A stretch of DNA of 64,000 nt from Serinibacter arcticus. GTDB lineage: Bacteria > Actinomycetota > Actinomycetes > Actinomycetales > Beutenbergiaceae. Under the pieces are notes generated by a model. It did not search any database, was not told the DNA's origin, and saw only the letters and a list, made by a program, of their open reading frames with translations. This document shows positions 33,215 to 43,608 of this stretch, piece after piece (the first letter of the stretch is position 1; each line of letters opens with the position of its first letter). Both the position numbers and the translations under genes were made by a program. The stretch spans positions 744,001-808,000 of the forward strand of contig NZ_PYHR01000002.1 in the NCBI RefSeq assembly GCF_003121705.1, in the 5' to 3' direction.

Positions 33215-35359
33215 TCAGGCGGGGGCGTCGGCGGGCTCGGGGACGAGCTCGAGGACGAGCGCCTGGCCCGGGCCGAGCAGCGGGAGCCGCAGCCCGATCC
33301 TGGCGAGGTCGGAGCCCGTCAGGACGGTCGAGCCCTGCGCGAGCCACGGGGGTGGGACGGAGTCGCGCGAGAGCGGGAGGTCCAGCTCGGGGACCGGTCG
33401 GACCCGGTACCGCTGATCGGGCACCAGGCCCGCGACGGGCAGCACCGTTCCCGTGGAGCGGCCCGAGGTGGCCGTGCGGGCGATGCGGAGCACACCGCCG
33501 TCCCGAGGGTCGACGGCGAGCACCTGGCTCAGCACGAGTCCGGCGTCGCGCTGCTCGGGGTGCGTCAGCGTGCCGCTGTGCAGCAGCGGACGCAGCCGGC
33601 GGTAGGCCGCCACGCCGCGCCGGAGCTGGTCCAGCTCGGCCTCGCTGCACTGCGTGATGTCCCACTCGATGCCGGCGTGCCCCAGGAGCGCGACGGCGAT
33701 CCGCAGCGACAGGTCGCTGACGCGCCCCGTCGTGTGGGCGCGAGCCGGGCCCACGTGCGAGCCGATCAGCTCGAGCGGGAGCAGCAGCTCCGTCCAGCGC
33801 TGGATCGCGAGGCGTTCGACGGGGTCGTTGGTGTCGGAGGCCCACACGCGGTCCGTGCGCTCGAGGATGCCGAGGTCGACCCGGGCGCCGCCCGAGGCGC
33901 ACGCCTCGATCTCGAGCCCGGGGTGGCGCAGTCGCAGGGCGTCGATCAGGGCGTAGACCGCCTCGGTGTGCCGGTGGACCGCCGCCCGGCCACCGACGAC
34001 GCCCTCGACGATGTCGCGGTTCTGGTCCCACTTGACGTAGTCGACGCCACATCGGCTGATCACCGCGCTGACGGACTCCAGCAGGTGCTCGAACACCTCG
34101 GGGTCGGCCACGTTGAGGACGTACTGGTTGCGCCAGGAGCGCACGCCGTCCGCGACGGGCTGCAGGAACCACTCGGGGTGGGCGCGCGCGAGGTCGGAGT
34201 CGAGGTTGACCATCTCGGGCTCGAACCACAGCCCGAGCTCCATCCCGAGCCCGTGCACCAGGTCGGCCAGGGGCTCGAGGCCGTTCGGCCACACCTCCGG
34301 GTCCACCCACCAGTCGCCGAGGCCGGCGTCGTCGGACCGTCGGGAGTGGAACCACCCGTCGTCCAGGACGAAGCGCTCGACCCCGATGGCCGCGGCGGTC
34401 TCCGCGAGGTCACGGAGCGGTGCGAGCTCGTGGTCGAAGTACACCGCTTCCCACGTGTTCAGGGTGACGGGCCGCGGGCGGGTCGGATGGCCGGGGCGGG
34501 CCCGCAACGACGCGTGCAGCCGCGCCCCGATGCCGTCGAGACCGTCGCCGCTCCACACGAGGACCGCGTCCGGGGTGCGCAGGCTCTCCCCCGTCCTCAG
34601 CACCACCTCGCCGGGTCGCAGCAGCGGGCCGGCACCGAGGACGGCCCCCGACTCCGCGAGCGCGTCGTGGCGGTAGACGGCGTCGCCGCTCCAGGCGAGG
34701 TGCACCGCCCAGACCTGACCCGAGCCGGAGTCGAAGCCCGGGGTCCCCAGGGCCAGGATCGTCGGGGCGTCGTGGCCGGTGCGACCCCGACGGGACTCCC
34801 GCACCCAGGCCCCCTCCGTGAGGGGACGGCGCTGCGGGGCGCGCTCCCGCGTCCATCGGCCGCCGAAGTCGAGCACCTCCCCGACCTGGTCGCTGACCGG
34901 CACGGTGACCTCGAGACCCGCGAGCGCCAGCGGTTCGTCGCCGTCGTTGACGATCTCGTGCCACACCCGGAGCACACCGGAGGCGTCCAGCACCCACTCG
35001 CTGATCAGGCGGACGGCTCCGCTGACCGCCTCGACCCGGAGCCGGTCACCACCCCCGCTGACCGACACGTCGCGCCAGCGCGGGACCAGCACCCGACCGG
35101 CGACGTCCCCGGCGATCGCCGGACGCCCCTCCCAGCCCTCGTGCTCGGTGGGGAGGATCGTGTGCGGGAACGGGACGTCGAAGGAGCTGGGTGAGATCGG
35201 CCGACCGAGCGCCTGCAGGACCTCGCGGTCCTCGGACTCCGTCCGCCCACGTCCGTCCGCGCCCGCCGCGCCCCAGTGCAGGACCTGGGGAAGTCCGCTC
35301 GGCTCGGCGACCAGGAGCACCTCCACACCGCCGCCCGCGAGTCGATGGAGCACGCTCAC
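33215..35359 (-). CDS. Alpha-galactosidase (GH36)
   Basis: This 714-residue cytoplasmic enzyme hydrolyses terminal alpha-galactosides such as raffinose-type or galactomannan side-chain sugars. The beta-sandwich N domain includes NTWEAVYFDHE. The barrel has FVLDDGWFHSRRSDD, WFEPEMVNLDSDL, the nucleophile region YVKWDQNRDI (Asp about 445), EACASGGARVDLGI and the acid/base SDTND (about 507). These are standard GH36 signatures. The GTG start overlaps the beta-galactosidase stop as GTGA (35356-35359), showing co-translation. Confidence 0.93.
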   Translation of the reverse strand: MSVLHRLAGGGVEVLLVAEPSGLPQVLHWGAAGADGRGRTESEDREVLQALGRPISPSSFDVPFPHTILPTEHEGWEGRPAIAGDVAGRVLVPRWRDVSVSGGGDRLRVEAVSGAVRLISEWVLDASGVLRVWHEIVNDGDEPLALAGLEVTVPVSDQVGEVLDFGGRWTRERAPQRRPLTEGAWVRESRRGRTGHDAPTILALGTPGFDSGSGQVWAVHLAWSGDAVYRHDALAESGAVLGAGPLLRPGEVVLRTGESLRTPDAVLVWSGDGLDGIGARLHASLRARPGHPTRPRPVTLNTWEAVYFDHELAPLRDLAETAAAIGVERFVLDDGWFHSRRSDDAGLGDWWVDPEVWPNGLEPLADLVHGLGMELGLWFEPEMVNLDSDLARAHPEWFLQPVADGVRSWRNQYVLNVADPEVFEHLLESVSAVISRCGVDYVKWDQNRDIVEGVVGGRAAVHRHTEAVYALIDALRLRHPGLEIEACASGGARVDLGILERTDRVWASDTNDPVERLAIQRWTELLLPLELIGSHVGPARAHTTGRVSDLSLRIAVALLGHAGIEWDITQCSEAELDQLRRGVAAYRRLRPLLHSGTLTHPEQRDAGLVLSQVLAVDPRDGGVLRIARTATSGRSTGTVLPVAGLVPDQRYRVRPVPELDLPLSRDSVPPPWLAQGSTVLTGSDLARIGLRLPLLGPGQALVLELVPEPADAPA

Positions 35360-37389
35360 GGCCGAGCCACCTCTCGCACGACGGCCCAGCCGCCGGCGGG
35401 AAGCCGGAGCGTCCCGGTGAGGTCCCGGGCGGTGATCAGCTCGCGACCGGTCGCCTCGACGTCGACGTCCTCGGAGGTGTGGTTGAGGAGGAACAGCACG
35501 CTCGCGTCCCCGGTGCGACGGCGAACCGCCTCGACCCCCGCCGGCGCCACGATCTCACGGCGCAGCTGCAGCTCGTCCACGAGCGTGTCGACGATCGAGC
35601 TCGCCGACTCCTGCGCCAGCCGGGCCGACACGTACCAGGCGTGACCGTCGCCGGCGCGCCGCCGGGTGACCGCCGGACGCCCGGCGCCGGGACCGTCGGC
35701 GTAGCCGAGCACCACCTCGGCGTCCCCCAGCACCGTGTCCTCGCTCCACTCGGCGACCTCGCTGCCGTCGCTCAGGTGGACGATCTCCTCGCGCTGGAGC
35801 GGTCGGAACTCCTCCGTCCGCACCCCGAGCAGGTCGCGGAAGGCGCCGGGGTACCCGCCCGCGAGGACCCGGCTCGTGGCGTCGACGATCCCCGAGAGGT
35901 AGGTGACCAGCACGGTCGCTCCGGCCTCGGCCGCCGCGGCGATGCGCGCCGCCCTGGCCTCGTCGGTCACGTAGAGGGTGGGGACGACGATCAGGTCGTA
36001 CCCGGCGAGGTCCGCGTCGGCGGGGAGCACGTCCACGAGGATCTGCCGCTCCCAGAACAGCTGGTGCCAGCGGCGCGGCTCGAACCCGTAGCGGAGCGCG
36101 CGGTGGGGCTTGAGGCCCTGCTCGAGCGCCCATCCCGATTCGTCGTCGACCAGGAGCGCGACCTGCGCGGGAGCCACCGACGACCCGCCGACCTCGGCGA
36201 TCGAGGTCAGCGACTGACCCAGCTCGACGATCTCGCGCCACACCCGCGTGTCCGTGCCGGCGTGGGGAAGCATCGCCGAGTGGAACTGCTCCGTCCCCGC
36301 GGTCGAGGCCCGCCACTGGAAGAACATCGCGCCGTCGGACCCGCGAGCCACGTGGGCGAGGGAGTTGCGCAGGATCTCGCCGGGGTCCTTGGCCCGGTTG
36401 CGCTCCTGCCAGCTCGGCGCGCCGGTGGAGTGCTCCATCAGCAGCCACGGCTCCCGGTCACGGGTGAGCCCGCGCATGCGGTCGCCGGCGAACGCCAGCT
36501 CCTGGGCGCGCTGCGGATCCCGGACCAGCGTGTAGTGGTCGTTCGCGACGACGTCCACGTGCGCCGACCACGCGGCGTAGTCCACCACGTGCGGGCCGAG
36601 CCCCACCATGAAGTTCGTCGTCACCGGAGCGTCGCTGGACCGGCGGATCACCGCCTTCTCGGCCAGGTAGTGCGCCAGCAGCTCGTCGGAGGAGAACCGT
36701 TCGTAGTCGAGGAAGAGGCCCGGGATCGCGACGTCGCGCGGGCACCGCGGCGGGAAGACCTCCTCGAACGAGCCGAAGCGGTGCCCCCAGAACCCCGTCC
36801 CCCAGGCGGAGTTCAGGACGTCGAGCGTGCCGTAGCGCTCGGTGAGCCACTCGCGGAAACGCACGGCGGAGACGTCGCAGTAGCACCGCGCGTTGCCGCC
36901 GCCCAGCTCGTTGCTGACGTGCCACATCACGACGGCGGGGTGGTTGGCGTAGCGCTCCGAGACGGCGGCCGTGATGCGCATGGCGTACTCGCGGAAGACC
37001 GGCGAGCTGGGGCACCAGCCCAGGCGACCGCCCGGGCGCTGGGAGTGGTGCTCGGGGTCGAGCACGAGGATCTCGGGATGGGCGGTGAGCAACCAGCTCG
37101 GGGGTGCGGCGGTCGGGGTCGCGAGGTCGATCGCGATCCCCGCCTCGTGCAGCAGCCCCACCACCTCGTCGAGCCACTCCCAGTCGTACACGCCCTCCGA
37201 CGTCTCGATCAGACCCCACGAGAAGATCCCGAGGGACACGATCGTGACGCCGGCCTCCTGCATCAGCCTGACGTCCTCGCGCCACACGGCCGGGTCCCAC
37301 TGCTCGGGGTTGTAGTCACCGCCGAAGAAGAGTCGACCCTGCGGAGGGCGGAGCTGGGGACGGTGGTCTGGTGCGGCGACGTCTGCCAC
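35356..37389 (-). CDS. Beta-galactosidase (GH42)
   Basis: This 677-residue cytoplasmic GH42 enzyme removes beta-linked galactose from transported oligosaccharides. It starts with FFGGDYNPEQWDPAVWREDV. The acid/base lies in WHVSNELGGG (Glu about 161), the nucleophile in LLMEHSTGAPSWQ (Glu about 319), and the NARCYC metal-site-like cysteines are present. A trimerisation (glutamine amidotransferase-like) domain and a small C-terminal domain follow. I set the start at the GTG at 37389, with GGGAGA upstream. It is the first gene of the hydrolase operon; a ROK operator candidate lies about 95 nt upstream. Confidence 0.92.
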   Translation of the reverse strand: MADVAAPDHRPQLRPPQGRLFFGGDYNPEQWDPAVWREDVRLMQEAGVTIVSLGIFSWGLIETSEGVYDWEWLDEVVGLLHEAGIAIDLATPTAAPPSWLLTAHPEILVLDPEHHSQRPGGRLGWCPSSPVFREYAMRITAAVSERYANHPAVVMWHVSNELGGGNARCYCDVSAVRFREWLTERYGTLDVLNSAWGTGFWGHRFGSFEEVFPPRCPRDVAIPGLFLDYERFSSDELLAHYLAEKAVIRRSSDAPVTTNFMVGLGPHVVDYAAWSAHVDVVANDHYTLVRDPQRAQELAFAGDRMRGLTRDREPWLLMEHSTGAPSWQERNRAKDPGEILRNSLAHVARGSDGAMFFQWRASTAGTEQFHSAMLPHAGTDTRVWREIVELGQSLTSIAEVGGSSVAPAQVALLVDDESGWALEQGLKPHRALRYGFEPRRWHQLFWERQILVDVLPADADLAGYDLIVVPTLYVTDEARAARIAAAAEAGATVLVTYLSGIVDATSRVLAGGYPGAFRDLLGVRTEEFRPLQREEIVHLSDGSEVAEWSEDTVLGDAEVVLGYADGPGAGRPAVTRRRAGDGHAWYVSARLAQESASSIVDTLVDELQLRREIVAPAGVEAVRRRTGDASVLFLLNHTSEDVDVEATGRELITARDLTGTLRLPAGGWAVVREVARP

Positions 37390-37482
37390 GGGGCATCTCC
37401 CTCGATGTCGGTGGACTGCGGGTCGAGCTGGGCGCACCACTCGAGGTGCGACGGATCGAGCCTCACCGAGCCGCGCGAGTTT

Positions 37483-37500
37483 GTCAATTCACGAAAGTAA
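37483..37500. promoter_or_regulatory. ROK operator candidate upstream of the hydrolase operon
   Basis: GTCAATTCACGAAAGTAA matches the element at 38834-38851 at 14 of 18 positions and is AT-rich in a GC-rich setting. It lies between the ROK gene end and the beta-galactosidase start. Confidence 0.6.
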
Positions 37501-37576
37501 GAGCGGGCGCAGAGGTCCGCCCGGGCGACCTGGAGGGGTCGACGGAAGGACGAGGGCGACGCGCGCCCGCCCGGAG

Positions 37577-38731
37577 CTAGTCGCCGAGCAGCTCGCGGAG
37601 CGCGGTGACGGCGCCCGCCCTGGCCCACTCGGCGAAACCGAATCCCTGGATCTCCAGCGGCGTCTCGGCGTCCGCCGGATCGCGGACGAGCGCGATCGCC
37701 TCGTCCACGGCGTCACGCGCGATCTCCACCACGGCGAGGCCGTCGCCCGTGAGGATGATCGCCTCCGGATCGATGACGTTGGCCACCGTCGCCAGCAGGG
37801 TGCCCAGGGCGTAGCCGGCGTCCCGGAAGGCCTGGACGGGTCCCGGCTCACCGGCGCGCGCCGCCCGGACCACGCCGTCGTAGTCGAGATCGGGCCGCCC
37901 GGCGTTGAGCACGATCGATCCGCTCGTGAGGTACGACGAGGCGCAGCCGCGGTGCCCCAGGCCGCACGGCGGCCCGTCGGGATCGATGCGGAGGTGGTCG
38001 AGCCGCCCGGCGCGACCCTGGTTGCCCGTCAGCACGCGGCCCCCGATCACGAAGCCGAAACCGAGCCCCGCTCCGACGGTGACGAGGGCGAAGGAGCTGA
38101 GGTCGACGGCGGCGCCGAACCAGTGCTCGAGGGCGGTGAGCGCGCGGACGTCGTTCTCGGCGACCACCGGGATCGCGAGCCGCGCCGTCAGTGCGCCGAC
38201 GAGGTCGACGTCGACCCATCCCAGGTAGGGCGAGGAGGCGACCATGCGCCGCCCGGCCTCGGTCACGATGTCTCCCGCCAGACACACGCCGAGGGCGACG
38301 ATCGCCGTTCCCGAGGCCGCGAGCGAGCCGTGGAGCCGCGTCACCTGGGCCACGACGGCGGAGAACTCGGGGTTCTCGATCGGCTCCGACACGGACGCGA
38401 GGACCCGCGCTCGCAGGTCGGTCAGCACCGCGTAGACGGTGTCACCGGTGAGCTTGACCCCCATCAGCCGGAACGAGTCGTCGCGGGACCGCAGCAGCTC
38501 GCTTGGCCTGCCCGTCCGGGCACGCATCTCCACGCCGCCCTCGGCCACGAGCCCCTCGTCCAGCAGCGTGCGCGCCATGCGCGTCAGGCTCGCCCGCGAC
38601 AGACCCAGTCGGCGAGCGATCTCCGTGCGCGGCAGCGGCCCGTGCACGAGCACCTCACGCAGCGCGCTGCGCTCGGCCCTGTTCAGGTCGGGCCAGCCGC
38701 CGAGAACCTGACCCTCGGCGCTCAGCGTCAT
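37577..38731 (-). CDS. ROK-family transcriptional repressor
   Basis: This 384-residue regulator has an N-terminal winged helix (LNRAERSALREVLVHGPLPR, then EIARRLGLSRASLTRMARTL, about 18-60) and a ROK sugar-kinase-like domain. The ROK domain shows VTVGAGLGFGFVIGG, GRAGRLDHLRIDPDGPPCGL and a partly conserved zinc motif CGLGHRGC (the usual CxCGxxGC has lost one Cys). It lacks evidence for kinase activity. It lies between the divergent importer operon and the hydrolase operon and probably represses both until an oligosaccharide or a breakdown sugar binds. Putative operators lie at 37483-37500 and 38834-38851. Confidence 0.88.
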   Translation of the reverse strand: MTLSAEGQVLGGWPDLNRAERSALREVLVHGPLPRTEIARRLGLSRASLTRMARTLLDEGLVAEGGVEMRARTGRPSELLRSRDDSFRLMGVKLTGDTVYAVLTDLRARVLASVSEPIENPEFSAVVAQVTRLHGSLAASGTAIVALGVCLAGDIVTEAGRRMVASSPYLGWVDVDLVGALTARLAIPVVAENDVRALTALEHWFGAAVDLSSFALVTVGAGLGFGFVIGGRVLTGNQGRAGRLDHLRIDPDGPPCGLGHRGCASSYLTSGSIVLNAGRPDLDYDGVVRAARAGEPGPVQAFRDAGYALGTLLATVANVIDPEAIILTGDGLAVVEIARDAVDEAIALVRDPADAETPLEIQGFGFAEWARAGAVTALRELLGD

Positions 38732-38833
38732 CGCACTCCCCTGTCCCTCGACCCACGTGTCACGCCCGCAGTCGTGAGACGGAGCACCACAGCCTACTGC
38801 GGGGCGGACCGACCCGCCGGGTTAGTTGACCAA

Positions 38834-38851
38834 GTTAATTTACTAGAGTAA
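38834..38851. promoter_or_regulatory. ROK operator candidate in the divergent ROK/importer promoter region
   Basis: GTTAATTTACTAGAGTAA contains the palindrome TTACT-AG-AGTAA. It lies about 62 nt before the importer lipoprotein ATG and about 100 nt before the ROK start on the other strand. It is closely similar to the site at 37483-37500. Confidence 0.65.
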
Positions 38852-38913
38852 TAATCCTCGTCAGTGGCCGGACACGCCACTCACCCACGTCACTGGCGAC
38901 GGAAGGACCAACG

Positions 38914-40617
38914 ATGATCCGATCGATTTCACGCCCCGCGAGGAGAAAGGTGCCCGCCGGTATCGCCGGCGCAGCCGCCCTCGCGCTCGTCCTCACCGCC
39001 TGCGGCGGTGGCACCTCCGGCTCGGGAGAAGGTGACGGTGGTGGCGGCGCGAGCGCGGACACGACACTGGTCGCCTACACCGGTCAGGCCGGGGACTACC
39101 AGATCAACTTCAACCCGTACTCGCCCTCCAACATCGGCGGCCGCGGCACGATCTACGAGCCCCTGTACTTCTTCAACAAGGCCCGCACCCAGGACCCCGT
39201 GCCGCTGCTGGGCACGGACTACGAGTGGAACGAGGACGGCACGGTCCTGACCGTGACGCTGCGCGACGACGTCACGTTCTCCGACGGCGAGCCGTTCACC
39301 GCCGAGGACGTGGTCTTCACGTTCGACATGCTGAAGAACACCCCGGCGATCAACAACATGGGCTACGACGGCGTCACCGAGGCGGTCGATGACACCACCG
39401 TCACGTTCACCTTCGACGAGCCGTCCTACGTCCAGGCCCCCGACCTCCTCGGCCAGTACATCGTCCCGGCGCACCTCTGGGCCGACGTCAACCCCACCGA
39501 GGACGTCGTCGAGGCCCCCGTCGGCACGGGCGCCTTCGTCTACAACGACTTCAAGCCGCAGGCGTTCACCTTCACGGCGAACCCCGACTACTGGGACGGC
39601 GAGCCGGAGCTCAAGCAGATCCGCTGGCTCTCGCTGTCCGGCAACCAGGCCGGCGCCGACGCCCTGGCCTCCGGCAGCATCGACTGGCAGACCGGCCCCG
39701 TGCCCGACATCCAGAACGTCTCGGAGAACTACCCCGGGTACGACGCCGTCACCGCCAACCAGAACCAGATGGTCCTGGCCACGTGCTCCTCGGCCGAGCA
39801 GGGCTGCACCGGTGCGCAGGTCGACCCCGCCGTCCGTCAGGCGCTGTACCTCGCGATCAACCGCGACCAGCTGAACTCGCTCGCCTTCCAGGGCACCGCC
39901 TCGGAGATGTCGCCCACCTTCGCGCTCGTCCCGAGCCAGGAGCAGTGGATCTCCTCGACCATCAGCGACCCGGTCTCGCCCACGGGCGCCGACCCCGACG
40001 GTGCCGGCGCGGTTCTCGAGGCCGCCGGTTACGCCAAGGGCTCCGACGGCATCTACGCCAAGGACGGCCAGCGCGTCGCGCTCAACGTCGAGGTCGTCAC
40101 CGGGTGGACCGACTACATCACCGCCATCGACGCCATCACCTCGCAGGCGCGCGACGCCGGCATCGAGATCGTCCAGACCCAGTCGTCCTGGAACGAGTGG
40201 ACCGACAAGAAGCAGAACGGCAACTTCGAGCTCGTCATCGACTCGCTCGGCCAGGGTCCGGCGCCCGACCCGTACTACCCGTACCAGTACTACTTCACGA
40301 CGGCGACACCCGTGGGCGAGTCCTCCGGCAACGCCTTCTCGCGGTACTCCGACCCCGAGGTCGACGCCGCCGTCGAGGAGCTCCAGGCGCTCGACTTCGA
40401 CGACCCCGCCCGCGAGGCGCTCTTCGCGACCATCCAGGAGTCGATCGTCGCCGACATGCCGTACATCCCCGTGATGACGGGCGGCACCACGAGCCAGTGG
40501 AACGTCGGCAAGTTCACGGGCTGGCCCACGGAGGACGACCTGTACGCGTTCCCCGCGGTCTGGTCCGCGCTCGACGCCGCCGAGATCTACAAGGCCCTCG
40601 CGCCCACGGCGGAGTAG
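38914..40617 (+). CDS. Opp/Dpp-type ABC substrate-binding lipoprotein (SBP family 5)
   Basis: This 567-residue lipoprotein captures an oligosaccharide or oligopeptide outside the membrane. The signal peptide has lipobox LTACGGG (Cys about 30), and the SBP_bac_5 body contains FSDGEPFTAEDVVFTFDMLK, GTGAFVYNDFKP, and late IQESIVADMPYIPVMTG. Opp-type importers of family 5 carry sugars in several lineages (e.g. Thermotoga beta-glucan and mannan systems). The surrounding glycosidases suggest a galactoside/mannoside ligand. GGAAGGACC precedes the ATG. It is first in an operon of two permeases, two ATPases and a phosphotransferase-like gene. Confidence 0.9.
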   Translation: MIRSISRPARRKVPAGIAGAAALALVLTACGGGTSGSGEGDGGGGASADTTLVAYTGQAGDYQINFNPYSPSNIGGRGTIYEPLYFFNKARTQDPVPLLGTDYEWNEDGTVLTVTLRDDVTFSDGEPFTAEDVVFTFDMLKNTPAINNMGYDGVTEAVDDTTVTFTFDEPSYVQAPDLLGQYIVPAHLWADVNPTEDVVEAPVGTGAFVYNDFKPQAFTFTANPDYWDGEPELKQIRWLSLSGNQAGADALASGSIDWQTGPVPDIQNVSENYPGYDAVTANQNQMVLATCSSAEQGCTGAQVDPAVRQALYLAINRDQLNSLAFQGTASEMSPTFALVPSQEQWISSTISDPVSPTGADPDGAGAVLEAAGYAKGSDGIYAKDGQRVALNVEVVTGWTDYITAIDAITSQARDAGIEIVQTQSSWNEWTDKKQNGNFELVIDSLGQGPAPDPYYPYQYYFTTATPVGESSGNAFSRYSDPEVDAAVEELQALDFDDPAREALFATIQESIVADMPYIPVMTGGTTSQWNVGKFTGWPTEDDLYAFPAVWSALDAAEIYKALAPTAE

Positions 40618-40667
40618 TCCGTGAGCTCGTCGTCCCCCAGCAGCATCCCCGGCAGGCAGGTGGCCCC

Positions 40668-41656
40668 GTGAGATTCGTCCTTCGGAAGCTCGGCTTCTAC
40701 GCGATCGCCCTCTGGGCCGCGCTGACCATCAACTTCCTCATCCCGCGACTGCTTCCCGGCAATCCGGTCGACATCCTCCTCGCAAAGCTCCAGCAGCGTG
40801 GCGGCGTCGTGACGGACGAGACCCGCCGGGCCTACGCCCTGCTGCTGGGGGGCGACGACTCGATCCCTCTGCTCGAGCAGTACTGGCAGTACCTGGTCAA
40901 CCTCACCCGGGGCGACCTGGGAGTCTCGGTCTCCTACTACCCAGCCACGGTGACCGACGTCATCGCGACGTCGATGCCCTGGACCATCGTGCTGGTGGGG
41001 GTCTCGACCATCCTGGCGGCCATCATCGGCGTCACCCTCGGGATGATCGCCGGCTGGCGTCCGGGCACCTGGCTCGACTCGCTCGTGCCGGCGACCACCC
41101 TGCTGGCCGCCGTCCCCTACTTCTGGCTCGCCCTCATCCTGGTGTTCGTGCTCTCCCGCACGCTCCAGCTCTTCCCGGGCAGGGCGGCTACGACGTCGTG
41201 CTCGACCCCGGCTGGGACTGGGCCTTCATCTCCTCGGCGATCTACCACGCCACCCTTCCTGCACTGACGATCGTGATCGCGGCGCTGGGCGGCTGGCTGC
41301 TCGGGATGCGCAACATGATGGTCTCCACGCTGTCGGAGGACTTCATCGTCACGGCGCGCGCGAAGGGTCTGCGCGAGCGCAGGATCCAGCTCACCTACGC
41401 CGCCCGCAACGCCGTCCTGCCCTCGGTGGCCGGCTTCGCCATCTCGCTCGGCTTCGTGGTCTCCGGGTCGGTGATCACCGAGCAGATCTTCTCCTACCCC
41501 GGGATCGGCTCCCGGCTGCTGCAGGCCGTGACGAACAACGACTACGCGCTCATGCAGGGCGTCTTCCTCTACATCACGATCGCCGTGCTCGGCGCCAACC
41601 TCATCGTCGACCTGCTGTACGGGCTCATCGATCCCCGTACCCGGGCGAAGTCCTAG
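40668..41656 (+). CDS. Opp-type ABC permease (DppB-like), apparent frameshift near 41180
   Basis: This first permease of the importer starts RKLGFYAIALWAALTINFLI with an N-terminal helix. The frame from the GTG at 40668 is good to ALILVFVLSRTLQLFPG (about 41178). The next frame then carries GYDVVLDPGWDWAF, then the EAA-like loop TARAKGLRERRIQLTYAARNAVLP and the GIGSRLLQAV segment, to the stop at 41656. Inserting one C in GGGCAGGG restores LFPGQGGYDV; the repaired length is about 329 residues. I treat it as an intact gene with a likely sequence error. Confidence 0.82.
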
Positions 41657-41666
41657 GAGGCGACAC

Positions 41667-42658
41667 ATGCCCAGTCCCACCCCCGGCAACCAGCCCGACG
41701 TCGCCCAGGCCACCGAGCAGCTCGCGGCGGAGGAGGCCCGCACCGGCGGCACGCGACGCCGCTCCGCCTGGCGGCTCATGCTCCCCACGCTCACCCCGTG
41801 GTTGGCGATCGGACTGTTCCTCATCCTCGCGATCGCCCTGTTCGGGACGATCGGACCTTTCCTCGTCGGCGATCCGTCCGTCATCCGCGACATCGGCCTC
41901 ACCGGGCCGTCGTCCGAGCACCTGCTCGGCACCACGCAGACCGGTCAGGACGTGCTGGCCCAGCTCGCGTGGGCGACGCGCGGGTCGCTCCAGATCGGTC
42001 TCCTGGTCGGTGTGCTCGCCACGATCCTGTCGGCAGCCTTCGGGATCTACGGCGCCTATCTCGGCGGCCTCGCCGACGAGGGCTTCTCCCTGCTGTCGAA
42101 CGTGTTCCTCGTGATCCCGGGCCTCCCCCTGGTCATCGTGATCGCGGCCTTCGTGCCGCGGGAGGCCCGCGGCTGGTGGACGATCGCCATCGTGCTGGCC
42201 ATCACGAGCTGGGCCGGCTCGGCGCGCGTGCTGCGGGCGCAGACGCTCTCGGTCCGCAGCCGTGACTACGTCGCAGCCTCCCGCGTGGCCGGCGAGCGGT
42301 CGTGGCGCGTCATCACCGTCGAGATCCTGCCGAACCTGCTACCCGTCATCGCGTCGCAGTTCGTCTTCGCCGTGATCGCCGGCATCCTCTCCGAGGCCGG
42401 GCTCTCGTTCATCGGTCTCGGCTCGTCGAACTCGGCCACGCTCGGCACGATGCTCTTCTACGCCCAGAACGGCTTTGCGCTGTCCCTGGGGGCCTGGTGG
42501 TGGTTCGTGCCACCCGGCCTGATGATCGCCCTGTTCGGGATGGGCCTGTCGCTCGTGAACTTCTCCATCGACGAGGTCATCGACCCCAAGCTCAAGAACG
42601 TCCGCCTGCACCGCAAGCGCGCCAAGCGCATCCGTCGTCTCGAGGAGGCAGCCCGCTC

Positions 42659-42662
<4 letters not shown>
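41667..42662 (+). CDS. Opp-type ABC permease (DppC-like)
   Basis: This second permease has 331 residues and about six membrane helices after a 35-residue cytoplasmic start. Motifs include HLLGTTQTGQDVLAQLAWATR, the EAA loop YVAASRVAGERSWRVITVEILPN, and GLSFIGLGSSN, all typical of DppC/OppC. A basic tail (HRKRAKRIRRLEE) ends the protein. It follows the first permease by 10 nt with AGGAGG before the ATG. Its TGA overlaps the next ATG (ATGA). Confidence 0.92.

Positions 42663-43604
<942 letters not shown>

Positions 43605-43608
<4 letters not shown>

Noticed and set aside
40668-41656. Programmed frameshift or true pseudogene in the importer permease
   Set aside because: No slippery heptamer or stimulatory site was seen, and the same -1 change recurs in several unrelated genes, so sequence error is the simpler reading.
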